DNA of 64,000 nucleotides from an uncultured Clostridia bacterium (lineage in GTDB: Bacteria > Bacillota > Clostridia > TANB77 > CAG-508), in the NCBI GenBank assembly GCA_947581825.1, contig CANPVP010000003.1:62001-126000 (forward strand). Reading direction: 5' to 3'. Position numbers and translations under genes: made by a program. Positions 44,788-55,644 of the stretch are shown here, in pieces. The notes below the pieces were generated by a model. It was given only the letters and a program-made list of their open reading frames with translations. It ran no database searches and was not told where the DNA came from. Position 1 is the first letter of the stretch; each line of letters starts with the position of its first letter.

Positions 44788-47589
44788 ATGGGGAGTAAAG
44801 AAGGTTTGAAAAATAAGCAGAAAAAAAAGCTGATAAAAAAAATACAAACTAGAGTATGGTTAGTTATAGTGAGCATAATATTTTTTGCAGTATTGGCATA
44901 TATATCATTTAGAGGAAGTTACCTTGAAATATTAGGAATAGGGGAAAAATATTCGAATGTATTAGCTAAAAAACAAACTTATAAATATGGAATAATGGCA
45001 ATAATCTTTTTTGTTGTATATTTAAGTGTTTATATTACTAATAAAGCAATAGAAAAAGGATTAAATAGTTTTTTTAAAGATGAAAAAGTTGAAATGCCTA
45101 AACTTCCAAATAAAACAATAGCATTAATAGCAGCGATTATATTTTGTATGATTCTATCTAATGGTTTCATAGAAAAAACGATGTTTTTCGTTAATAGTGC
45201 TTGGTTTGGATATAATGATCCAGTTTTTTCAAGAGACATTGGTTTTTACATGTTTAAGTTACCACTTTTACAAAGTCTTGTAGTTTATTTTATTGAACTC
45301 ATGGCAGGACTTACTGTTTATATAGCTATATATTATATCATTGCTCTTAATGTATTCTTTAATGGTATAAGTTCTGAGTCTGTTAAAAAAAGTTTATTAA
45401 TAAAGCATATAAGTTTTAATCTGATTCTTATTGCTTTTGCAGTTGCAATATATTTTATTTTAAAAACTCAAGGAATGTTGACGGATGAATTTTTAACAAT
45501 AAATGATGATGCTTCAACTCGAATAATAGGAGCAGGAGCTATAGATATAACAATAAAAAAGTGGGGATATATAATACTTGCACCAATAATTGTAATAAGT
45601 GTATTTATTGCAACTAAAAAATTTAAAAAGCATGAAACGAAAAAAGTGATTATATCATTATGTGTTGTTCCAGCATATTTACTTATTATGTTTGTAACAA
45701 TGGTAGGATATAAATTAGCTTTTATTAATTCTAACGAGCTAGAAAAACAAGAAAAATATATAAGTGCTAATATAGAGAATACTCAAAAAGCATATAATAT
45801 TGATTTAGATGTTAAAGAAATAGAGGATACAGGAAGTGTTAACTTAGAGGATATTGTTTCTAATGATGGGATTATAAATAATATTCCTGTTATAGATCAA
45901 GAAACTACATTAAAAAATTTAAATATTTCTCAAACAAGTGTTGGATATTATTCATATGAAGATATTAATCTTGCACAATATGAAATAGATGGAAAAACAA
46001 ATTTAGTATATTTAGCACCAAGAGAAATTTTAAATAATGATAGCGTAGCATATAATAATAAAACATATGAATATACTCATGGGTATGGTGCAGTTATTAC
46101 ATCGGCAACAAAGGTAGATAAACTAGGAGTAATTGAATATATAGAAAATGATTTCGATTTAGCAAATGATAAAATACAGATAAAAGAACCAAGAATATAT
46201 TTTGGATTAAAAACCAATAGTACAATAGTAACTAATACGAATAATAAAATAGAATTTGACTATCCTAAAGATTCAGTGCAAGATGCAGAGTATCAGTATA
46301 ATGGTAAAGCTGGCTTAAAGTTGAATTTGATTGATAGAATAATTTTAGGATTGCATGAAAAAAATCCAAATTTGGCATTTTCAAGTAATGTAAATAATGA
46401 TAGTAAAATTATAACTAATAGAAATATAAGAGAAAGAGCAAAAAAACTTATGCCATATCTTTTATATGATGAAAATCCATATTTAGTAATATCAGATGAT
46501 GGAAGATTAGTATGGGTTATAGATGCATATACAACATCTAATGAGTATCCTTTTTCTCAAACAACGTCTTTTGAATATGAAGGATATACTAAAAAGATTA
46601 ATTATATAAGAAATTCTGTAAAAGTTTTAGTAGATGCTTTTGATGGAACAATAAATTTTTATATAACAGATGAAACTGATCCTATAGCAATGGCTTATAA
46701 CAACATATTCAAAGGTCTATTTGAAGAAAAAAGTGAGATACCACAAGATATATCTAAACATTTTGTGTATCCAAAACTTTTATACAAAATACAATCAAAT
46801 ATATTAAATGAATATCATAATGTAAGTTCTGATGTATTATATAGAGGAAATGATGTATGGTCAAAAGCAACATATTCTACTACTATTAATGTAACTAATA
46901 AAGGAGCCGAATTTGAACCATATTATTCTTTAGTAAAATTGGAAAATTCTGAAGAAGTAAAATTAGGATTAATTGTGCCATATACTCAATCAAATAAACA
47001 AAATATAAGAGCATATTTGATAGGAACAACAGATGGAGATGATTATCAAAAATTAACTTTGTACAAATATGCAGAAAATAGTAATGTTTTAGGAACTATT
47101 CAGTTGGATACACAACTGATAGAAGATGCAGAAATATCTAAAGAAATTGAAAAGATTTCTATTACTGGAACAAAATTAACCAAGAGCATGATTGTAATAC
47201 CAGTAGGTGAAAAATTATTATATGTTGAACCTATTTATCAACAAGCTTTAAATGATAGTACAAGTGCACCAATATTAAAGAAAGTAGTAGTGGCTTCTGG
47301 AAATAAAGTAGCAATTGGAAACACACTAAGCGAAGCTCTAGAAAACCTAGTATCAAATTCAGCAGGAAGTATAAAGGTACCAAATTCAGATTCTATTGAT
47401 GACCTTATCAAAGAAATAATAGAAGCAAATAATAATCTTAAGAAATCAACAGAGGCAAAAGACTGGGAAATGATAGGAAAAGATCTAGAAAAGCTACAGA
47501 AGCAAATAGATCAATTGGAAAAATTTCAAAAAGAGCAAAAACAAAAATCAAATAAAGCAGAGGGAATCTTCCAAAAAATTTTTGAATAA
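44788..47589 (+). CDS. UPF0182 family large membrane protein
   Basis: The 933-residue protein has about seven membrane segments in the first 300 residues with SAWFGYNDPVFSRDIGFYMFKLPLL, a hallmark of UPF0182 (COG1615), and a large extracellular domain with YTHGYGAVI and VYPKLLYKIQ. A helical Lys/Glu/Gln-rich tail closes it. Function is unknown across the family; a structural or transport-related role in the membrane is only speculative. It follows ftsY closely and probably shares its transcript. Confidence 0.92.
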   Translation: MGSKEGLKNKQKKKLIKKIQTRVWLVIVSIIFFAVLAYISFRGSYLEILGIGEKYSNVLAKKQTYKYGIMAIIFFVVYLSVYITNKAIEKGLNSFFKDEKVEMPKLPNKTIALIAAIIFCMILSNGFIEKTMFFVNSAWFGYNDPVFSRDIGFYMFKLPLLQSLVVYFIELMAGLTVYIAIYYIIALNVFFNGISSESVKKSLLIKHISFNLILIAFAVAIYFILKTQGMLTDEFLTINDDASTRIIGAGAIDITIKKWGYIILAPIIVISVFIATKKFKKHETKKVIISLCVVPAYLLIMFVTMVGYKLAFINSNELEKQEKYISANIENTQKAYNIDLDVKEIEDTGSVNLEDIVSNDGIINNIPVIDQETTLKNLNISQTSVGYYSYEDINLAQYEIDGKTNLVYLAPREILNNDSVAYNNKTYEYTHGYGAVITSATKVDKLGVIEYIENDFDLANDKIQIKEPRIYFGLKTNSTIVTNTNNKIEFDYPKDSVQDAEYQYNGKAGLKLNLIDRIILGLHEKNPNLAFSSNVNNDSKIITNRNIRERAKKLMPYLLYDENPYLVISDDGRLVWVIDAYTTSNEYPFSQTTSFEYEGYTKKINYIRNSVKVLVDAFDGTINFYITDETDPIAMAYNNIFKGLFEEKSEIPQDISKHFVYPKLLYKIQSNILNEYHNVSSDVLYRGNDVWSKATYSTTINVTNKGAEFEPYYSLVKLENSEEVKLGLIVPYTQSNKQNIRAYLIGTTDGDDYQKLTLYKYAENSNVLGTIQLDTQLIEDAEISKEIEKISITGTKLTKSMIVIPVGEKLLYVEPIYQQALNDSTSAPILKKVVVASGNKVAIGNTLSEALENLVSNSAGSIKVPNSDSIDDLIKEIIEANNNLKKSTEAKDWEMIGKDLEKLQKQIDQLEKFQKEQKQKSNKAEGIFQKIFE

Positions 47590-47641
47590 AGTGAATATAA
47601 GTTATGATAATAGCCACCCTAAATAAAAGGGTGGTTTTATT

Positions 47642-47941
47642 ATGAGAAGAAAATTAAAAAACAAAAAAGACTCTACTATTAATTATATAAATTATACTTT
47701 AGCTAAAAAAAATATCATTGAGTTGAATAATTTATTAGGAAATTCAAAAGCTATGTTTTTTAGAAATTTTATAGGAGGTATCTCAAGGGGAATAGGCATA
47801 GGAATAGGTGTAACAATAATAACAGCAATTGTTATATATTGTTTACAGAAAGTAGTAAGATTAAATATTCCACTAATAGGAACATATTTATCGGATATAT
47901 TAGAAATAGTTGGAAGAAATAAAAACTCCCAACTATATTAA
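47642..47941 (+). CDS. DUF5665-like small membrane protein
   Basis: The 99-residue protein has a basic N-terminus, a helical segment ending RNFIGGISRGIGIGIGVTII and one membrane span, a layout typical of DUF5665 proteins of Clostridia. Function unknown. A short hairpin (CACCCT...AGGGTG, 47616-47635) lies just upstream, after the UPF0182 gene, and may end that transcript. It is convergent with asd, whose stop lies 6 bases away. Confidence 0.8.
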   Translation: MRRKLKNKKDSTINYINYTLAKKNIIELNNLLGNSKAMFFRNFIGGISRGIGIGIGVTIITAIVIYCLQKVVRLNIPLIGTYLSDILEIVGRNKNSQLY

Positions 47942-47947
47942 TATATA

Positions 47948-48940
47948 CTATTTAATTAGCTTTTCAAGTATCTGGATAGCATTTGTTGCAGCTCCCTTTC
48001 TAATGTTATCTGCAACAACCCACATATTAATTCCGTGTTTTACGCTATAATCTCGCCTTATTCTACCAACAAAAATCTCATTGTGGTCATTGGCTAAAGT
48101 GGCAAGTGGATAAACATTATTCGTTGGGTCATCCTGTAGAACGATACCGCTACTATTAGCTAAAGTCTGTTTTAATTCATTTATATCAAAATCATTTTCA
48201 AATTCAACGTTAATAGATTCACTATGACAATTCATAACAGGAACTCTTACAGTAGTGGCAGTAATAAGTAATTTATCGTTATGTAAGATTTTTCTTGTTT
48301 CATTTATCATTTTCATTTCTTCTTTTGAATAACCATTTTCTAAAAATACATCTATATGAGGTAAACAGTTGTTGAAAATAGGATGAGGAAATTTTTTTGT
48401 TGTAGGAGTTCCTTTGATTCCATTTTTTAAATCTTCAACTCCATTTTGACCTGCCCCAGAAACAGCTTGATAAGTAGAATAGACAATTCTTTTTATTTTA
48501 TATTTTTGGTCTAAAACATTTAAAGGAACTACTGCTTGAATTGTAGAACAATTTGGGTTAGCTATAATTCCTTGATTCCATTCTATGTCATCTGGATTAA
48601 TTTCAGGAACTACTAATGGAACATTTTTATCCATTCTAAAGGCACTACTATTATCAATTACAACACAACCTTTGCTTACTGCAATAGGAGCATACTTAAT
48701 GGAGATTTCACCACCTGCAACAAATATTGCAAAATCGAATCCTTCATCGAAAGATGATTCAGTTAGTTTCCTTATTGTATATGTTTTATTCATAAATGTT
48801 ATATTTTTATCAGCAGATTTTTCCGAAGCAAATAAAACATATTCTGAAATAGGCAAATTTCTTTCTTCCAAAACTTTTAAAACAGTTTGACCAACTAAAC
48901 CGGTAGCCCCTACTATTGCTAATTTGTAATTATTATTCAT
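47948..48940 (-). CDS. asd: Aspartate-semialdehyde dehydrogenase
   Basis: The 330-residue enzyme has the NADP-binding VGATGLVGQTVLKVLEER, DNSSAFRM, catalytic Cys in ANPNCSTIQ and QAVSGAGQ. It makes aspartate semialdehyde from aspartyl phosphate, the branch point to lysine/diaminopimelate, threonine and methionine, and hence to peptidoglycan and dipicolinate. ATG 48940 is chosen, nine bases after an AAAAGAG; the longer TTG start at 48949 is less likely. The 268-base gap upstream holds no gene. Confidence 0.95.
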   Translation of the reverse strand: MNNNYKLAIVGATGLVGQTVLKVLEERNLPISEYVLFASEKSADKNITFMNKTYTIRKLTESSFDEGFDFAIFVAGGEISIKYAPIAVSKGCVVIDNSSAFRMDKNVPLVVPEINPDDIEWNQGIIANPNCSTIQAVVPLNVLDQKYKIKRIVYSTYQAVSGAGQNGVEDLKNGIKGTPTTKKFPHPIFNNCLPHIDVFLENGYSKEEMKMINETRKILHNDKLLITATTVRVPVMNCHSESINVEFENDFDINELKQTLANSSGIVLQDDPTNNVYPLATLANDHNEIFVGRIRRDYSVKHGINMWVVADNIRKGAATNAIQILEKLIK

Positions 48941-49208
48941 AACTATCAACTCTTTTCTATAAGTTTGTAGAATTTTTCTAAATTAAGAAAAAATTTAAAT
49001 AAGATTTTTCATAACAATTTTTATATTTCATTATTTATAATATATTAGAATTATAATAAATGTGTAACAAAAATAAAAGTAATATTTAATATTTTTATTT
49101 TTTTTCTTATTTTTATTTGCATTTAAAATGTTTTTATGTTAGAATATCTTGTGTTAAAAACGGACTTAGCAAATATATTTTGTTTATAGAACCTTAAGGA
49201 GGATACAA

Positions 49209-49457
49209 ATGGGAATTGTTAAAAATATTTTTATAGTAGTTTATGTATTAGTTTGTTTGGCTTTGATAATAATAAGTATGATTCAAAATAAAGAGGATGC
49301 CGGAATGTCTGGAACAATCTCAGGTTCTTCAACAAGTAATTTCTATGAGAAAAATAAAGGAAGAACTAAAGAAGGTAAACTAAAAAAATGGACAATTATA
49401 ATAGCAATAGTATTTCTAGTATTAACAATAGCTTTATCTATAATATATGCATTATAA
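49209..49457 (+). CDS. secG: Preprotein translocase subunit SecG
   Basis: The 82-residue protein has two membrane helices (about 4-23 and 60-80) and the conserved middle MIQNKEDAGMSGTISG. It supports SecYEG export. The RBS is TAAGGAGG. secG followed by rnr is a common Firmicutes order; a hairpin at 49474-49511 separates the two. Confidence 0.95.
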   Translation: MGIVKNIFIVVYVLVCLALIIISMIQNKEDAGMSGTISGSSTSNFYEKNKGRTKEGKLKKWTIIIAIVFLVLTIALSIIYAL

Positions 49458-49473
49458 TAAATTTTTATAACTA

Positions 49474-49511
49474 TGAGGCAGAAGGCAACATACTTCTGCC
49501 TCATTTTGTTT
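49474..49511 (+). terminator. Intrinsic terminator after secG
   Basis: The perfect arms TGAGGCAGAAG and CTTCTGCCTCA flank an 8-base loop and are followed by TTTTGTTT. Confidence 0.8.
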
Positions 49512-49574
49512 AGAATATAGATTTTGTGGTATTATGAATAAAAAGACATAAAAAAGAAAGGAAATTTTAATATA

Positions 49575-51398
49575 ATGAATAATCAAAATGATTTTATTGA
49601 AACTAATCAAATAAAAGAAAAATTGGTTGGGACATTTATTAATCATAAGAGTTTTGGATTTGTTATTCCAAATGATAAGGGAATAAAAGAAGATATTTTT
49701 ATACCTAAAAAATACATTAATAAAGCCAAGAATAATCAAAAGGTTGTTGTAAAAATTACAAAGCAGCCTTCTGAAGGAAAAAAAGCTGAAGGAGAAATAG
49801 TAGAAGTTTTAGGTAATATAAATAAATTTGGAGTAGATTTAATGTGTATGGTTAAAGAATATGATTTACCATTCGAATTTCCTGAATTTGTTTTAAAAGA
49901 AGCAGACAGAATACCTGATAAAATTAATGAAAATGAAATTGCAAATAGAGTTGATTTGAGAAACGAGAGAATTTTTACTATTGATGGAGAAGATGCAAAG
50001 GATTTAGATGATGCAGTATGTGTAAAGAAAAATTCTAAAGGAAATTATATTTTAAGTGTTCATATTGCAGATGTTAGCAACTATGTAAAAGAAAATACAA
50101 ATTTAGACCAAGAAGCAATATTAAGAGGCACAAGTGTATATATGTTAAATACAGTTATACCAATGCTACCAGAAAAATTATCAAATGGAATTTGTAGTTT
50201 AAATGCAGGAGAAGATAGATTTACTTTGTCAATTACTATGGAAATTGATAATAAGGGGAATGTAATTTCTTCAGAAATCTATAAAGCTGTAATACGTGTA
50301 ATAGAGAGAATGTCATATACAGATATAGCAAGATTATTGAGATATGGAAAATATGAAGAAATAGAACCATCAAAATATCTTTTGAAAAAATATAATAAGT
50401 ATATAGAAGATTTTAGATTAATGGAAGAATTGGCTAAAATTTTAGAGAAAAGAAGAAATTATGCTGGAGCATTAGATTTAGATGTTCCAGAAACAAAAGT
50501 AATATTTGATAACAAAGGGAAAGTAAAAGATATTGAAAAGTATGAATATACATTTGCTAATAAAATAATTGAAGAATTTATGCTTACTGCAAATGAAACA
50601 ATAGCAGAAAAATTCTTTTGGCTAGAAGCACCTTTTATATATAGAGTTCATGAAAAGCCTGATGCAGAAAAAATAGCTGAATTAAATAAATTTTTATTTA
50701 ATATAGGATATAAAATTAAAGGTAATAAAGATGATATATATACAAAATCTTTTAGTGATGTTTTGGAAAAAGCTAAGGGAACAGAAGAAGAGCAAGTTGT
50801 ATCAAATCTAATTTTAAGAACATTAAAAGTAGCAAGATATGAAAGTGAGAATAGAGGACATTTTGGATTGGCAAGCAAATATTATTGTCACTTTACTTCT
50901 CCAATAAGAAGATATCCAGATTTATATATTCATAGAATAATATCAGAATATATAAAAAGAGATTATAATGTAAAAGAAGAATATATTTCTAAACAAAAAG
51001 AATTAGCTGAAAGATATTCATATACTTCATCAGTTGCTGAAAAGAATGCTCAAAAGGCAGAAAGAGAAATAGTAGATATAAAAAAAGCTGAATATATGCA
51101 AAGTAAAATAGGAGAAAAGTATTACGGAATAATAAGTGGTGTTACATCATTTGGTGTGTTTGTAGAATTAAAAAATACTGTAGAAGGTTTAATTAGATTT
51201 GATGATTTAGGAAATGATTATTATGTTTATGATGATAATAGGAAAACTTTAACTGGTGAAAGGACAAAAGAAACATTTTCACTAGGCAATAAAATATATG
51301 TTGAAGTAATAGAAGCTAGTAAGGATACAGGAAAAATTAGATTTAAAAAAACTGAAAATAAAAAACAAAAAAAGTATTCTTCAAAAAGAAAAAAATAA
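49575..51398 (+). CDS. rnr: Ribonuclease R
   Basis: The 607-residue 3'-5' exoribonuclease has an N-terminal cold-shock-like domain (GTFINHKSFGFVIPND), the RNB catalytic region with DLRNERIFTIDGEDAKDLDDAV (metal-binding Asp residues), CHFTSPIRRYPDL and a C-terminal S1 domain (YYGIISGVTSFGVFVEL), ending in a Lys-rich tail. It is shorter than the usual 700 or more residues because the first N-terminal domain is reduced. In many Firmicutes smpB follows rnr; here a class A PBP gene follows instead. Confidence 0.95.
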   Translation: MNNQNDFIETNQIKEKLVGTFINHKSFGFVIPNDKGIKEDIFIPKKYINKAKNNQKVVVKITKQPSEGKKAEGEIVEVLGNINKFGVDLMCMVKEYDLPFEFPEFVLKEADRIPDKINENEIANRVDLRNERIFTIDGEDAKDLDDAVCVKKNSKGNYILSVHIADVSNYVKENTNLDQEAILRGTSVYMLNTVIPMLPEKLSNGICSLNAGEDRFTLSITMEIDNKGNVISSEIYKAVIRVIERMSYTDIARLLRYGKYEEIEPSKYLLKKYNKYIEDFRLMEELAKILEKRRNYAGALDLDVPETKVIFDNKGKVKDIEKYEYTFANKIIEEFMLTANETIAEKFFWLEAPFIYRVHEKPDAEKIAELNKFLFNIGYKIKGNKDDIYTKSFSDVLEKAKGTEEEQVVSNLILRTLKVARYESENRGHFGLASKYYCHFTSPIRRYPDLYIHRIISEYIKRDYNVKEEYISKQKELAERYSYTSSVAEKNAQKAEREIVDIKKAEYMQSKIGEKYYGIISGVTSFGVFVELKNTVEGLIRFDDLGNDYYVYDDNRKTLTGERTKETFSLGNKIYVEVIEASKDTGKIRFKKTENKKQKKYSSKRKK

Positions 51399-51480
51399 TT
51401 TATATTTTCCTCTTTATCTTTTTAGTTTCTTGTAATATAATATAACAGATTAATATTATATATGCGAGGGGGCTAATATA

Positions 51481-54186
51481 ATGGAAGAAAAACGAAAGAA
51501 TAGATTTAAAGATGATAATGACTTTGAAAAGACAAAAGTTATATCAACTGATGAAATAGAAAAAGCAGCTAGTAGAAAAAATACAAAAAAAGCTAAAAGA
51601 ACAAAAAAAAATAAAAAGAAGAAAAAGCATCCAAGATTTTGGTTAGCAGTAAAGATAATGCTTATAATTATGATTCTTGTTATAGTTGTGGGAGCTGGAG
51701 TTTTTGCAGGAACTATAATGGGATTGTTCGGAGATGAATTTAAACTAACAGAAGCAGATTTATTAATTTCATACTCAAATTCTGTTATTGTAGATGAAAA
51801 AGGAAAAATAATAGCAACCTTAAATGGTGAAGAAAATAGAGAAATAATAAGTAAAGATGATATGCCAAAATATTTACCACTAGCCTTTGTAGCAATAGAA
51901 GATGAGAGATTTTTCTTACATAGTGGAGTGGATTGGAAAAGAACAGCAGCAGCTACTATGAGTTTTGCTATAGGAGGAGGAGAATCCTCTTTTGGTGGTA
52001 GTACAATAACTCAACAATTAGTTAAGAATATAACGAAAGACAAAGAAGATGAAGGCGTAGCAGGAATGCTTAGAAAAGCTAAAGAGATTAGCAAAGCATA
52101 CCAGGTTGAAAAATTGATTTCTAAAGACGAAATATTAGAATTATACCTTAATATTATATTCTTAGGAGGTACTTCATATGGTGTCGAAGTAGCTTCACAT
52201 ACATATTTTAATAAGAGTGCATCAGACTTAAGTATTGCAGAAAGTGCTTTCTTAGCAGGAATGACTCATTCACCAAATAATTATAATCCTTTTGCTAAAG
52301 ATGCTGATATGGAGCAAATTAAAAAGAGAACAAAAACAGTTCTTGGAAAAATGCGAGAATTGGATGAAAAAATGACAGATATAGAATTTATAAGTGAAGA
52401 CGAATATAATAAAGCCATAAAAGAAGTAGATAAAGGTTTAAAATTTAAAGAAGGAAAAATAGAAAAACAATCTTCATATTCTTATCATACAGAAGCTCTA
52501 ATTACACAAATATTAGATCAACTAGTAGAAGAAAAGGGTATGGATAGAGAGTATGCAAAGAAATATCTTTATGGTGGAGGATTTACAATATATTCTACAG
52601 AGGATTCTAAAGTACAAGATAGAATAGAAGAAGAACATAATAAAGAAAAATATATGATAACAACAAAAACAAAAAAGAATGATAAAGGTAAGCTAGAAAA
52701 ACAACAAACACAAGCAGCTACAGTTATAATAGATCAAAAAACTGGATATGTTTTAGGAGCAGTTGGAGGATTAGGAAAAAAGGAGACTGCTTTTGGAACA
52801 AACAGAATAAATGTTCCAAAACAAACAGGTTCATCAATGAAACCAATTGCAGTTATTGCACCTTCTTTAGAAAAGGGATTAATTACAGCAGGTTCTGTTG
52901 TAGATGATGTTCCTATTGACAGATATAAAGGAAAACTAAAAAATTGGTATTCTCCTAACAAGGGGTTATCAAATATAAGATACATGCTTAGAATTTCACA
53001 AAATACAACAGAAGCTCAACTACTTGAAAAATTAACACCTATAAAATCAATTGAATTTTTAAGAGAATTAGGAATTACCTCTTTAGTAACTAGTGATGAA
53101 AATAAAAAAGCAAATGATGAGAATTTATCTCTAGCATTAGGAGGTGTAACATATGGAGTTTCCCCATTAGAAATGGCGGCAGCATATGCTACTATTGCTA
53201 ATGATGGGGAATATATAGAACCAACTTTTTATAGTAAGATTGTAGATTCCCAAAATAATATAATTTTAGAGCCTAATCAAGAAAAAAGAAGAGTTATATC
53301 TGAAGAAAATGCTTTTATATTACAAAGTCTATTAACTGAATCAATGTCTACTGGTGGAGAAAAAGTTAATAATCCTGAAAATGGTACTGGTGTTGCTGCA
53401 AAAATACCAGGAATGCAAACTTGTGGTAAGACAGGTACAACAAATGATAGTTTCGATGGATGGTTCTGTGGCTTTACTCCATATTATACTGGAGCAACAT
53501 GGTTTGGATATGATTATAATGCTTGGGTTTCATCAAGTACATCTACAACAATTTGGGCTTCAATTATGAAAGATTTGCATAAAGATTTAAAAAATAAATC
53601 ATTTGAACAACCTAAAGGAGTTACAACTGCAAAAATATGTAAAGATTCAGGTTTATTGGCAACTGATGAATGTTCAAAAGATCCAAGAGGTACAAGAGTA
53701 TATACCGAATATTTCAAAAGAGGAACAGTGCCAACTGAATACTGTGAATGCCATGTATCAGCAGAAGTTTGTAAAAAAACAGGAAAATTACCTAGTGATG
53801 ATTGTGAAGAAACAGAATCTAAAATATTTATAACAAGAGAAAATGCAGATAAAGAAAAAGCTTGGAAAAAGGCAAAAGATGCTAAATATATGTTGCCTAC
53901 AGAAGAATGTAAAGATTGTACTAAAGCAAAAGAAGATGAGAAAAAGAAAGAAGAAGAGGAAGCAAGAAAAAGAGAAGAAGAGGAGAGAAGGAAAGAGGAA
54001 GAAGAGAATAATCAACAAGATCCAGAAGAACCAACAGAGCCATCTGAACCGGAAGAACCAAATAAAAAACCAACAAAACCTGAAGAACCAGCTCAAAATA
54101 CAACTCCAACTCAAATAAAACCTACAACTACACCAGAAAAAACAACCAAACCAGCTAACAAAACAACTACTTCTTCAAAAAAATAA
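51481..54186 (+). CDS. Class A penicillin-binding protein
   Basis: The 901-residue bifunctional wall synthase has a basic cytoplasmic tail, a membrane helix (about 57-80) and a GT51 transglycosylase with the catalytic Glu in IEDERFF near 140 and GGSTITQQLVKN. The transpeptidase has SSMK at 451-454 (active Ser), an SQN-type motif (RISQNTT) and CGKTGTT near 646. A Cys-rich C-terminal stretch and an acidic, then Pro/Thr/Lys-rich tail follow. It polymerises and cross-links peptidoglycan outside the membrane. The RBS is GAGGGG. Confidence 0.95.
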   Translation: MEEKRKNRFKDDNDFEKTKVISTDEIEKAASRKNTKKAKRTKKNKKKKKHPRFWLAVKIMLIIMILVIVVGAGVFAGTIMGLFGDEFKLTEADLLISYSNSVIVDEKGKIIATLNGEENREIISKDDMPKYLPLAFVAIEDERFFLHSGVDWKRTAAATMSFAIGGGESSFGGSTITQQLVKNITKDKEDEGVAGMLRKAKEISKAYQVEKLISKDEILELYLNIIFLGGTSYGVEVASHTYFNKSASDLSIAESAFLAGMTHSPNNYNPFAKDADMEQIKKRTKTVLGKMRELDEKMTDIEFISEDEYNKAIKEVDKGLKFKEGKIEKQSSYSYHTEALITQILDQLVEEKGMDREYAKKYLYGGGFTIYSTEDSKVQDRIEEEHNKEKYMITTKTKKNDKGKLEKQQTQAATVIIDQKTGYVLGAVGGLGKKETAFGTNRINVPKQTGSSMKPIAVIAPSLEKGLITAGSVVDDVPIDRYKGKLKNWYSPNKGLSNIRYMLRISQNTTEAQLLEKLTPIKSIEFLRELGITSLVTSDENKKANDENLSLALGGVTYGVSPLEMAAAYATIANDGEYIEPTFYSKIVDSQNNIILEPNQEKRRVISEENAFILQSLLTESMSTGGEKVNNPENGTGVAAKIPGMQTCGKTGTTNDSFDGWFCGFTPYYTGATWFGYDYNAWVSSSTSTTIWASIMKDLHKDLKNKSFEQPKGVTTAKICKDSGLLATDECSKDPRGTRVYTEYFKRGTVPTEYCECHVSAEVCKKTGKLPSDDCEETESKIFITRENADKEKAWKKAKDAKYMLPTEECKDCTKAKEDEKKKEEEEARKREEEERRKEEEENNQQDPEEPTEPSEPEEPNKKPTKPEEPAQNTTPTQIKPTTTPEKTTKPANKTTTSSKK

Positions 54187-54214
54187 ATTAATATAAATCA
54201 GGAGAGAAGACTAG

Positions 54215-55600
54215 ATGCATATAAAATTATATAATACACTTACAAGAGAAAAAGAAGATTTTAAACCAATTGAAGATAATAGAGTTAAAATATATTCTTG
54301 TGGACCTACGGTATATTCATATCCACATATAGGTAATTACAGAGCATATTTATTTATGGATTCATTACGAAGAGTACTTAAATATAATGGATATGACTTA
54401 CTTCATGCGATGAATATAACAGATGTAGGACACTTAGTTTCAGATGCTGACGAAGGCGAAGACAAAATGATGAAAGCAGCTAGAATAGAAAAAAAAGATC
54501 CATATGAAATTGCAGAATTTTATATGAATATTTTTCTAGAAGGTTTAGAAAAGTTGAATATATCTAAACCAGAGATAATTTGTCGAGCAACTGAACATAT
54601 TAAAATAATGGAAGATTACGTAAAGAAAATAATCGAAAATGGATATGCGTATGAAACAGATAAAACTATATATTTTGATACATCAAAATTAGATAAATAT
54701 GGTGTTTTATCAAAAATAAAAATTGATGAACAAAAAGCTGGTGCTAGAGTTGAGTTTGATCAACAAAAGAAAAATAATGTGGATTTTGCAATATGGATTA
54801 AAGCAGATGAAAATCATATTATGAAATGGGATTCTTTCTGGGGAAAATGCTATCCAGGATGGCATTTAGAATGTTCTGCAATGAGTCAACATTATTTAGG
54901 AGATGTATTTGATATACATACTGGAGGAGTAGATCATATTCCAATTCATCATGAAAATGAAATCGCTCAATCAAAAGGAGCAACTGGAAAGATACCAGCT
55001 CATTATTGGATGCATTGCGAATTTTTACAAATAAATGGCGGAAAAATGTCAAAGAGTCTAGGAAATCTATACACATTAGATGATTTAGCCCAAAAGGGAT
55101 ATGAACCATTAGTGCTAAAAATGTTTAATTATGGTTCTCATTATAGAACTCAAATAAATTTTACATGGGAAGCTTTAAATTCTGCCAAAATTGCATTGAA
55201 AAGATTAAAAGAAGGATATGCAAAACATTTAGTAGGTAAAGAAAATATTGATAGAACTGTTATAGATGAATTTGAAGAAAAATTTCATAAAGAAATAAAT
55301 GATGATTTAAATTTAACTAATGCTATGAGTATAGTTTGGGAAGTAATTAGATATCCTAAAAAGTCTAAAGATTTTGCAGATTTATTGCGTAAATTTGACG
55401 AGGTTTTAGCTTTAGATATTGATAAACCAATGAAACAAATGGAAGTTATTCCCGAAGAAGTGAAAAAATTAGTTGCAGATAGAACAAAAGCTAGAGCGGA
55501 AAAAAAATGGGATTTATCCGATGAAATAAGAAATGAAATAATAAAATTAGGGTATAATGTTAAAGATACCAAGGATGGAATGGTCGTAGAAAAAATATAG
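54215..55600 (+). CDS. cysS: Cysteinyl-tRNA synthetase
   Basis: The 461-residue class I synthetase has a HIGH-type motif (YSYPHIGNYR), the zinc-site CGPTV and WHLECSAM segments, HTGGVDHIPIHHENE, and KMSKSLGN near 275. The C-terminal DALR helical domain is complete. It charges tRNA-Cys. It lies 28 bases after the PBP gene with RBS AGGAGAG. Confidence 0.97.
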   Translation: MHIKLYNTLTREKEDFKPIEDNRVKIYSCGPTVYSYPHIGNYRAYLFMDSLRRVLKYNGYDLLHAMNITDVGHLVSDADEGEDKMMKAARIEKKDPYEIAEFYMNIFLEGLEKLNISKPEIICRATEHIKIMEDYVKKIIENGYAYETDKTIYFDTSKLDKYGVLSKIKIDEQKAGARVEFDQQKKNNVDFAIWIKADENHIMKWDSFWGKCYPGWHLECSAMSQHYLGDVFDIHTGGVDHIPIHHENEIAQSKGATGKIPAHYWMHCEFLQINGGKMSKSLGNLYTLDDLAQKGYEPLVLKMFNYGSHYRTQINFTWEALNSAKIALKRLKEGYAKHLVGKENIDRTVIDEFEEKFHKEINDDLNLTNAMSIVWEVIRYPKKSKDFADLLRKFDEVLALDIDKPMKQMEVIPEEVKKLVADRTKARAEKKWDLSDEIRNEIIKLGYNVKDTKDGMVVEKI

Positions 55601-55644
55601 TTAATTTGTTATAATAAAATTGTTACAATGAAAGGGGCACACAA